Source: an uncultured Alphaproteobacteria bacterium
GTDB taxonomy: Bacteria > Pseudomonadota > Alphaproteobacteria > Reyranellales > Reyranellaceae
Direction of reading: 5' to 3'
Assembly: GCA_903929895.1 (NCBI GenBank)
Contig: CAIYWM010000924.1
Location: forward strand, 1 to 20,001
DNA length: 20,001 nucleotides
Part shown: piece after piece, positions 15,055 to 20,001 of the stretch
Position numbering within the stretch: the stretch's first letter is position 1
How the letters are laid out: each line of letters starts with the position of its first letter
Translations under genes and position numbers: made by a program
Notes under the pieces: generated by a model
The model's input: the letters and a program-made list of their open reading frames with translations, nothing else
Databases searched by the model: none
What the model was told of the DNA's origin: nothing

Positions 15055-16023
15055 CTATGCCGCCGCCCGCAGCTTCAACAGCGCCAGCATCATGTCGATG
15101 GTCGGCGTCGCCACGCCCGCCAGTTCGCTGAGGTCGGCGATCGAATCGGCGAGCGCGTCGATCTCGAGCGGCTTGCCGGCCTGAAGGTCGGTCAGCATCG
15201 ACATCTTGTGGTCGCCCAGCCCGATCGTGAACTCGATGCGCTTTTCCATGGGTGTCGCCATGGTCGCGCCGAACTTCGCGGCAACGGCTTCGGCCTCCGT
15301 CATCATGCGGCGCGCGATGTCGAGGGCGCCGGCGCTGCGGCCGATGCCGCCATTGTCGGCCAGCGTCAGCACCGCGATCGGGTTCCAGGTCAGGCTGTTG
15401 ATCATCTTGCTCCAGATTTCGGCGCGGATGTCGGATTTGACCGGTGCCTGGAGGCCGGCCTCGGTCATGGCTGCGCTCAGGGCTGTCACGCGCGGTGAAC
15501 TCGAGCCGTCGGGCTCGCCCAGCGGCAGGTAGCAGACCTCGTTCTCGAGATGCGCCACGCCGGGTTCGGGCACGACTCCTCCCGCCCAGTAGGCGCAGCC
15601 CAGTGCGCGCTCGGGGCCGAAGGTCGACCATTGCTTGCCGCCGGGGTCCATGCGCTTCAGACGGCTGCCCTCGAAGGAGCCGGCCAGCTTGTGAAAGAAC
15701 CAGTAGGGCGCGCCGGTGGTCGGCGGGATCAGCGCCGTCTGTGGTCCCAGCAGCGGCATGACCTTGTCGAGTATCGAGAGGTACTGGTGTGTCTTCAGGG
15801 TGATGAACACGACATCCTGTGGACCCAGTTGGGCCGGATCGTCGGTCGCATTCACCCTCACCGTGAAATCCTCGTGCGGCGTGATCAGACGCAGGCCGTT
15901 CCGGCGAATGGCGTCGAGATGGGCGCCGCGCGCAACCAAGCTGACCTCGACACCCTTCACCCGCGCGAGGTGAGCTCCGATGATCCCGCCGATCGAGCCG
16001 GCACCGTAGAGGCAGATTTTCAT
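15055..16023 (-). CDS. 2-dehydropantoate 2-reductase (KPR/ApbA family)-like protein
   Basis: A family member of 322 residues. The N-terminal Rossmann motif GAGSIGG (7-13) binds NADP(H), and VVFITLKTHQ (71-80) carries the family lysine K77. In the C-terminal helical domain, K206 (EIWSKMINS) and E287 (KPLEIDAL) correspond to the catalytic Lys and Glu of E. coli PanE. PanE reduces ketopantoate to pantoate for coenzyme A. The loop normally read as QNG or HNG is here PPTTG (about 100-104), so the substrate-contacting Asn appears replaced by Thr. A related 2-oxo acid reductase is as likely as pantothenate synthesis; no other pan genes are near. Only 13 bp separate its start from repeat copy B, which therefore occupies its promoter region. 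Confidence 0.8.
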   Translation of the reverse strand: MKICLYGAGSIGGIIGAHLARVKGVEVSLVARGAHLDAIRRNGLRLITPHEDFTVRVNATDDPAQLGPQDVVFITLKTHQYLSILDKVMPLLGPQTALIPPTTGAPYWFFHKLAGSFEGSRLKRMDPGGKQWSTFGPERALGCAYWAGGVVPEPGVAHLENEVCYLPLGEPDGSSSPRVTALSAAMTEAGLQAPVKSDIRAEIWSKMINSLTWNPIAVLTLADNGGIGRSAGALDIARRMMTEAEAVAAKFGATMATPMEKRIEFTIGLGDHKMSMLTDLQAGKPLEIDALADSIADLSELAGVATPTIDMMLALLKLRAAA

Positions 16024-16036
16024 GGCGCCAGCCTAG

Positions 16037-16197
16037 CAGGCTGTTGAAAAAAGTCGGAGTCACGGCGGATAAACGAAACAACCGAAATAAACGAAACAAA
16101 TGAAGCGAATGTCGCACCCCTGAATCCTGTGTCGCGGCGACCGTCGGCGCAACAATGTTGCTCGTGGGTGCTTCTGGAAGGCCTGTTTCAACACCTG
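16037..16197. repeat. 161-bp inverted-repeat-bounded element, copy B
   Basis: Second copy of the segment at 12-172, same orientation and length. The left end is CAGGCTGTTGAAA (16037-16049) and the right end TTTCAACACCTG (16186-16197), an inverted match lacking one base. The 9-mer block lies at 16070-16105, with the second unit changed to CAACCGAAA, and the palindrome GCAACAATGTTGC at 16149-16161. It fills the space between the start of the minus-strand PanE-like gene and the decayed PNPOx-like gene. No flanking duplication is evident. Confidence 0.75.
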
Positions 16198-16278
16198 CCC
16201 TGAGCCTTCACGGTCCATGCGGAACTGGCGTCCCTCGCGGTCGTTGTGTCGGAACTCCCGCAGAAGAAGGGGCCGTTC

Positions 16279-16739
16279 ATGACCGCGCAGACCGTCGATA
16301 CCAGCAAGCTCTGGGACATGATCAAGGACATCCGGTTCGGCATGCTGACCGTGCGCGGCGCCGACGGCCGTCTCTATGCGCGGCCGATGACCACCCGGAA
16401 TGGCGAGGCCGACCGTGGCGGCGTGATCTGGTTCTTCATGTCGCGCTCGGGCCAGCCGATGGCCGACCTCACGGTGTCTCCCGACGTGAACGTGGCCTAT
16501 GCCGATCCCGGTTCCGACATGTACGTCTCGGTGAGCGGCGCCGCGCCCGCCCAAGCGTGGTTCCCCGGCGTGGTGGAGGATCCCAACCTGGTGTTGGTCG
16601 CGGTCCTCGTCGCCGAAGCGGAATACTGGGATGTAAGGGCCAACAAGGCCGTCCAGATACTCAAGCTCGCCAGGGCCGTACTGACACCGGCGAGGAGCCA
16701 ACCGACCTGGCGGAGCATCGCCGCGTCCGCATGCGCTGA
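16279..16739 (+). pseudogene. Decayed pyridoxamine 5'-phosphate oxidase-like (general stress protein 26-type) gene
   Basis: Residues 1-87 (MTAQTVDTSKLWDMIKDIRF to YVSVSG) match small split-barrel flavin-binding proteins of the general stress protein type. After YVSVSG the sequence jumps to AWFPGVVEDPNL. Family members, as I know them, have about 15-20 residues between these blocks, so an in-frame deletion is likely. After residue 136 (ARAVLT) the frame is wrong: the +2 frame reads TGEEPTDLAEHRRVRMR and stops at 16739, the expected C-terminus, which points to a duplicated AC at 16684-16687. Unshifted, the frame runs on with non-protein-like sequence to 16938. The start has a good ribosome site (AAGGGG, 16267-16272). 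A variant still-expressed protein cannot be excluded. Repeat copy B ends 81 bp upstream. Confidence 0.75.
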
Positions 16740-16761
16740 CGGGGTGGGGGCGGTGGGTGCC

Positions 16762-16971
16762 TCAGCGGCGCGGCGTCGTCGCCGCGCCCACGCCGGCACC
16801 TACGGCGCCGCCCACCAGGGCGCCCGGCAGCAGCCCGATCGGTGTGAGCGCGCCAACCAAGGCACCGGTACCTGCACCGATGCCGCCGCCCGTCACAGCC
16901 CGCTGGCCCCAGGTGTCGCCACAGGCGGCGAGAGTTAGAGCCAAAAGGGAAATGCCGACGACTTTCATCAT
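16762..16971 (-). CDS. Small glycine-zipper lipoprotein
   Basis: A protein of 69 residues. It begins MMKVVGISLLALTLAACG, a lipoprotein signal with lipobox LAAC and acylated C17. The mature part is Gly/Ala-rich (GGGIGAGTGALVGAL, then PGALVGGAVGAGVGAA), the glycine-zipper pattern found in small outer-membrane lipoproteins and membrane-inserting peptides, and ends TTPRR. Its job is unknown; an envelope or stress-linked role is typical of such proteins. GGAG (16980-16983) lies 8 bp before the ATG at 16971; the frame is open further upstream but not protein-like. It is divergent from the secreted protein gene at 17029, sharing a 57-bp promoter gap. Confidence 0.8.
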   Translation of the reverse strand: MMKVVGISLLALTLAACGDTWGQRAVTGGGIGAGTGALVGALTPIGLLPGALVGGAVGAGVGAATTPRR

Positions 16972-17028
16972 ATGGTCAACTCCGTTGCGTGTCCGAAAAC
17001 GCCTTTCGATCCTGCTAGGTTTCCACAA

Positions 17029-17595
17029 ATGGCCCCTCTGCGGTGTGTCCTCCTGGTGACCTTGACCTGCCTCGGCCTCGCTGCGCCGCTCCGGGCGCAA
17101 ACGGTGGGAGGTTTCGACTACGCTCCCGAGTACGATTTCTCCGAGTTCTGGGCCGCGACCGACGGCCGCCTTTTCCAGGTGATCGTGGCGGGCAATCCGT
17201 TTCCGCAATGGCCGCTGGAACAGGTGAAGGAACGGCTGCTGCCGATAATGCAGGCGAACAAGCCGAGGCCGGCCCTCACCTTCACCTACCAGTCGCCACC
17301 GGAAGAGGTGCGGCCAAACTACCGTCTGGTGCTGGTCTTTGCTCCCGCCAACGATCTCACGGCAGCGCGGGTGTGTGCCGGACAGTACTTCCTGAAGCCG
17401 CCCACAGCCGGCCGGGTCTATGTGTTCGGCGTCTATTGCCGCAACGATCTCGCCCTGTCCCAGACGACGGCCTGGACCCAGGCGACCGGGCCGGACGATC
17501 CGCGGCTCGGACCGATGTTCGCGCAGCTGTTCATGGTCCTGTTCGACGACCGGCGCGGGCAGCGCTTCCCGTTCAATCCGTGGTTTGCCCGCTAG
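17029..17595 (+). CDS. Secreted protein of unknown function
   Basis: I do not recognise a named family. The 188-residue protein has a signal peptide (MAPLRCVLLVTLTCLGLAAP, cleavage probably after LRAQ at residue 24), so it is periplasmic or outer-membrane associated. The mature part has two cysteines, C116 and C137, that could form a disulfide, and motifs RPNYRLVLVFAPANDL (95-110) and VYCRNDLALSQTTAW (135-149) that look like conserved core strands. The start was set by the signal peptide; an in-frame ATG at 16972 would add 19 non-signal residues. The ribosome site is weak. It lies 40 bp before a two-TM protein on the same strand, possibly one operon. Confidence 0.72.
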   Translation: MAPLRCVLLVTLTCLGLAAPLRAQTVGGFDYAPEYDFSEFWAATDGRLFQVIVAGNPFPQWPLEQVKERLLPIMQANKPRPALTFTYQSPPEEVRPNYRLVLVFAPANDLTAARVCAGQYFLKPPTAGRVYVFGVYCRNDLALSQTTAWTQATGPDDPRLGPMFAQLFMVLFDDRRGQRFPFNPWFAR

Positions 17596-17635
17596 CCGAT
17601 CCGGCCTAAGAGAGGGGCGACATCAGGGAGATCTC

Positions 17636-17929
17636 TTGGGTACCGACGTTGAAATCTGGATGCTCTTCGCGCCGTTCTGGCTGCTGGGCATGTTCGCGGC
17701 GCTGGGGGCGCTCTGGCACTTCGTGCAATTCCTGAGCGTGCACGCCAAGGCGCACGCGGCTGGGCACGTCCCCAAGAAGTACGAACTCGGCACGCGCCTC
17801 CAGCCGCATGAAACCACGGCGCAGGGGCGCCATCATTTCACGCGGGCAAAGGCTGCTTTGATGCTGTTTGCCGGCTTCATCGCGCTGGGCCTGATGGCCG
17901 GCATCCTTTGGTCGGTCTGGCGGGGCTAG
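17636..17929 (+). CDS. Small two-TM membrane protein of unknown function
   Basis: A 97-residue protein with two transmembrane segments, about 8-33 (MLFAPFWLLGMFAALGALWH region) and 73-94, joined by a basic, histidine-rich loop (about 36-70: HAKAHAAGHVPKKYE and GRHHFTR). No family is recognised. The start is TTG at 17636: AGGGAG (17625-17630) lies 5 bp before it and no in-frame ATG or GTG fits better. It follows the secreted protein gene by 40 bp on the same strand. Its stop is 10 bp from the end of the convergent 43-residue lipoprotein gene. Confidence 0.7.
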   Translation: MGTDVEIWMLFAPFWLLGMFAALGALWHFVQFLSVHAKAHAAGHVPKKYELGTRLQPHETTAQGRHHFTRAKAALMLFAGFIALGLMAGILWSVWRG

Positions 17930-17939
17930 GTCCCCGTCC

Positions 17940-18071
17940 TCATTCGGCGACGAGTCCCACGACCTCGTAACGGCCCGGATCCGGGGACGGACCGGCAATC
18001 AGCACTTGCTGATCACAAGCGGTCAGGACCAGGACGAGCAGGCCGAGGGAAGCCAGGACCCTGCGGAACAT
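17940..18071 (-). CDS. 43-residue lipoprotein
   Basis: A very short gene. The product starts MFRRVLASLGLLVLVLTACD: basic N-terminus, hydrophobic core, lipobox LTAC with acylated C19. The mature peptide would be only 25 residues (starting CDQQVLIAGPSPD and ending GLVAE). A strong ribosome site GGAGG stands 8 bp before the ATG at 18071, which together with the complete lipobox makes this more than a chance frame. Function is unknown; it is of the size of entericidin- or LPP-like small lipoproteins but has no clear resemblance to them. It is convergent with the two-TM protein gene and divergent from the channel gene. Confidence 0.68.
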   Translation of the reverse strand: MFRRVLASLGLLVLVLTACDQQVLIAGPSPDPGRYEVVGLVAE

Positions 18072-18131
18072 GACAAAAACCTCCATCTGGCAGAGGAACG
18101 CTGGCCATTTGCCTTTGGTTGCGGCGTTTTG

Positions 18132-18152
18132 CAGTCTGTCTGTCTGAGACTG
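18132..18152. promoter_or_regulatory. Inverted repeat CAGTCT/AGACTG
   Basis: Perfect 6-bp arms CAGTCT (18132-18137) and AGACTG (18147-18152) flank a GTCTGTCTG spacer, in the 110-bp gap between the divergent small lipoprotein and channel genes. It may be an operator or a hairpin in the channel leader. The spacer is itself repetitive, so significance is doubtful. Confidence 0.25.
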
Positions 18153-18181
18153 GGGAAAGCGGGGCGGGGGCCCTATGTGAG

Positions 18182-18865
18182 ATGACCAGACACCGTATGC
18201 TCCGCCGCATCGCCTATGTGCGGCGCAATCGCTGCAGTGCTCTGGTCGGCGTCCTGTGCTTTTTCATTCTCCTCAACCCGATGCTTGCCGGCTCGGCGAT
18301 CGGCGGCTCGATGCTGGGCGTGGCGCTGTTCGTGGTGCTCGTCCTGGCGGTCTGGGCACTCCGCCTTGAACGGCCCGTTCTCTGGGGGCTGGGGGTTTTC
18401 GGCTTCATCACCGTCGATGCCCTGATCGCCGACCGCATGGGCTACAGCGGGCTGCGTCCGATCGCGCTCGGGGCGACGGCGATCTTCGTTGGTGCCGTTA
18501 CGATTGCGCTCCTGCGGTATGTGCTCGATCGCCGGCCCATCACCACCGACAAGGTGTTTGGGGCTGTCGCGGCCTACATCCTGATCGCGCTCTCCTTTGC
18601 GAGCCTCTTCGGCTTCCTGCAGGTCTTCCAAGCCAATGCCTTCACGGCTGCCATTGCCCATGGCCCGGACGGCAAGCTCAACTGGTCTGACCTGATGTAC
18701 TTCTCCTTCACCGTGCTGACCTCCACCGGCTTCGGCGAGATCACGCCGGCGACGCCGATGGCACGGTCTCTGATCATTATCGAACAGGTGCTGGGCGTCA
18801 TGTATGTGGCCTTCCTGATCGCGCGCCTGGCCAACCTGTACGGGTCGCCGAAGCTCCTGCGCTAG
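18182..18865 (+). CDS. Two-TM-type ion (potassium) channel family protein
   Basis: An inner-membrane protein of about 227 residues. The C-terminal third is a pore module: helix at 126-150, pore helix at 168-180, filter TSTGFGEITP (180-189) and last helix at 196-218. TxTGFG with a following acidic residue is the selectivity filter of potassium channels of the Ion_trans_2 type. Four or so further helices precede it (about 20-36, 41-60, 65-82, 94-112), without charged voltage-sensor arginines, and no cytoplasmic RCK domain follows. It probably passes K+ across the inner membrane. The start is uncertain: ATG 18182 is chosen, with 18197 as another option; no strong ribosome site is seen. Confidence 0.82.
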   Translation: MTRHRMLRRIAYVRRNRCSALVGVLCFFILLNPMLAGSAIGGSMLGVALFVVLVLAVWALRLERPVLWGLGVFGFITVDALIADRMGYSGLRPIALGATAIFVGAVTIALLRYVLDRRPITTDKVFGAVAAYILIALSFASLFGFLQVFQANAFTAAIAHGPDGKLNWSDLMYFSFTVLTSTGFGEITPATPMARSLIIIEQVLGVMYVAFLIARLANLYGSPKLLR

Positions 18866-18913
18866 CGACCTCCAGTCTCGCACAGCGCATCGTCCAAAAG
18901 CCTCCGACCGCGC

Positions 18914-18919
18914 TATACT
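18914..18919 (+). promoter_or_regulatory. Possible -10 box of the BVMO gene
   Basis: TATACT matches the -10 consensus at 5 of 6 bases, 28 bp before the monooxygenase ATG. No good -35 is found at the usual distance, so this is tentative. Confidence 0.3.
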
Positions 18920-18946
18920 GTCCCGCAAAACCGGATGAGGAACGCC

Positions 18947-20001
18947 ATGGCTATCGCGGCTGAAGCGACACGGAAAAGCGAGAGCATCAAAATTGTTGAA
19001 CACTGGGACGTCATCGTGATCGGTGCCGGCCTTTCGGGCATGTACCAGCTCCTGAAGCTGCGCCAGATGGGCTTCAAGGCTCGCGTCTACGAGGCGGGCG
19101 GCGGCGTCGGCGGCACCTGGTACTGGAACCGCTATCCCGGCGCACGCTTCGATTCCGAGAGCTGGACCTACGGCTTCTCCTTCTCGCCGGAGGTGCTGAA
19201 GGAGTGGGACTGGAAGGAGAATTTCTCAGGCCAGCCCGAGAACCTGCGCTACTGCGAGTTCATCGCCGACAAGTTCGACCTCCGCCGCGACATCACCTTC
19301 AACACGAGGGTGAAGGCCGCGCACTGGGACGAGGCGGCGAACGAGTGGGAGGTGACCTTCGAGACCGGCGGACGCGCCCGCGCGCGCTTTCTCGTCACCG
19401 CGATCGGACCGCTGTCGTCGCCGACCATGCCGACCATTCCCGGCATCGAGGATTTCAAGGGCGAGTCCTGGCATACCGGCCTGTGGCCGCACCATCCGGT
19501 CAGCTTCGCGGGCAAGAAGGTCGCCGTGATCGGCACCGGCGCGTCCGGTGTGCAGGCGATCACCGAGATCGCCAAGACGGTGGGCGAGCTCACCGTGTTC
19601 CAGCGCACGCCCAACTGGTGCACGCCGCTCCGCAACAGCAGGATCGAGCCGGAGACGATGGCCGACATCCGCGCACGCTACGACCAGATCTTCGCGCAGT
19701 GCCGCGAGAACTGGGGCTGCTTCGTGCACACCGCCGATCCGCGCCATTCGACCGACGTGACGCCGGAGGAGCGCGAGGCCTTCTTCGAGAAGCTCTACAA
19801 CACGCCGGGTTTCGCCTTCTGGCAGGGTAATTTCCGCGACGTGCTGATGGACCAGGCGGCCAACGACGCGCTGACGGAATTCGTGGTCAAGAAGATCCGC
19901 GCCCGGGTGAAGGACCCGAAGGTCGCCGACAAGCTGATCCCGACCAACCATGGCTACGGTATGCGCCGCGTCCCGCTCGAGAGCGGCTACTTCGAGGTCT
20001 A
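18947..20001 (+). CDS. Type I Baeyer-Villiger monooxygenase (partial, 3' end beyond window)
   Basis: The frame is open for 351 codons to the window edge; full-length relatives have about 540-600 residues. The FAD-binding motif is GAGLSG (26-31), then GGTWYWNRYPGARFD (55-69). The type I BVMO fingerprint FKGESWHTGLWP (170-181) fits FxGxxxHTxxWP exactly, and the NADPH-binding motif is GTGASG (196-201). Such flavoenzymes insert oxygen next to a ketone using NADPH and O2, making esters or lactones; cyclic or aromatic ketones or steroids are usual substrates, not determinable here. GAGGA (18937-18941) with 5-bp spacing supports the ATG at 18947. It starts 81 bp after the channel gene. Confidence 0.93.
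   Translation, partial: MAIAAEATRKSESIKIVEHWDVIVIGAGLSGMYQLLKLRQMGFKARVYEAGGGVGGTWYWNRYPGARFDSESWTYGFSFSPEVLKEWDWKENFSGQPENLRYCEFIADKFDLRRDITFNTRVKAAHWDEAANEWEVTFETGGRARARFLVTAIGPLSSPTMPTIPGIEDFKGESWHTGLWPHHPVSFAGKKVAVIGTGASGVQAITEIAKTVGELTVFQRTPNWCTPLRNSRIEPETMADIRARYDQIFAQCRENWGCFVHTADPRHSTDVTPEEREAFFEKLYNTPGFAFWQGNFRDVLMDQAANDALTEFVVKKIRARVKDPKVADKLIPTNHGYGMRRVPLESGYFEV

Noticed and set aside
12..16197. The two 161-bp repeats as ends of a composite transposon carrying 16 kb
   Set aside because: The interior contains housekeeping genes such as lysK, no transposase is present, and the copies differ by well over ten positions.
16740..16938. C-terminal extension of the PNPOx-like frame to 16938 as genuine protein
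   Set aside because: The stretch is low-complexity Arg/Ala/Thr sequence antisense to the glycine-zipper lipoprotein gene and follows a frameshift.

Overview
The window is GC-rich bacterial chromosome, densely packed, with 18 protein genes or gene fragments, no RNA genes and no CRISPR array. A class I (archaeal-type) lysyl-tRNA synthetase, the DinG-like Fe-S helicase form, the YbfB-type transporter and the many SDR, TetR and fatty-acid-hydroxylase genes fit an alphaproteobacterium. A soil or water member of the Rhodospirillales/Hyphomicrobiales side (for example a Reyranella-like organism) is plausible, but this is inferred from gene content only. The content looks chromosomal: housekeeping genes mixed with small regulator-plus-enzyme modules. 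No phage, plasmid or intact insertion sequence is visible.

Layout. 1-217: a 161-bp inverted-repeat-bounded element (copy A). 218-4606 (minus): a TPR protein and a DinG/Rad3-type helicase. 4674-5825 (plus): a membrane di-iron hydroxylase of the fatty acid hydroxylase/sterol desaturase superfamily, tail-to-tail with a YbfB/YjiJ-type MFS transporter (minus, 5809-6972). 7043-9312 (plus): class I lysyl-tRNA synthetase followed at 11 bp by a ureidoglycolate-lyase-like cupin. 9287-10917: a divergent TetR regulator and SDR with a palindrome between them. 11050-12647 (plus): an Acg-type nitroreductase translationally coupled to a MarR regulator, behind three copies of an AT-rich palindrome. 12607-14274: a second TetR regulator divergent from a second di-iron hydroxylase. 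14329-16023: an unusual SDR with Phe at the catalytic Tyr position, abutting a convergent PanE-like reductase. 16037-16197: copy B of the 161-bp element, beside a decayed PNPOx-like gene. 16762-18865: small envelope proteins (two short lipoproteins, one secreted protein, one two-TM protein) and a potassium-channel-like protein. 18947-end: a Baeyer-Villiger monooxygenase that runs off the window.

How the genes relate. Three modules have the classic form of a one-component regulator beside the enzyme it probably controls: TetR/SDR, nitroreductase-MarR and TetR/hydroxylase. Each has a dyad-symmetric candidate operator at the shared or upstream promoter. The oxidative enzymes (two di-iron hydroxylases, two SDRs, a nitroreductase, a BVMO) suggest handling of lipophilic or xenobiotic compounds, but nothing shows that they form one pathway.

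Four convergent gene pairs overlap or abut at their 3' ends (17, 26, 41 and 0 bp), so there is little room for separate terminators. The most notable items are the three-site operator array before the nitroreductase, the 161-bp repeat pair, the decayed gene next to one copy, the Tyr-to-Phe SDR, and a 43-residue lipoprotein. No clear new multi-gene system such as a defence island or biosynthetic cluster was found.
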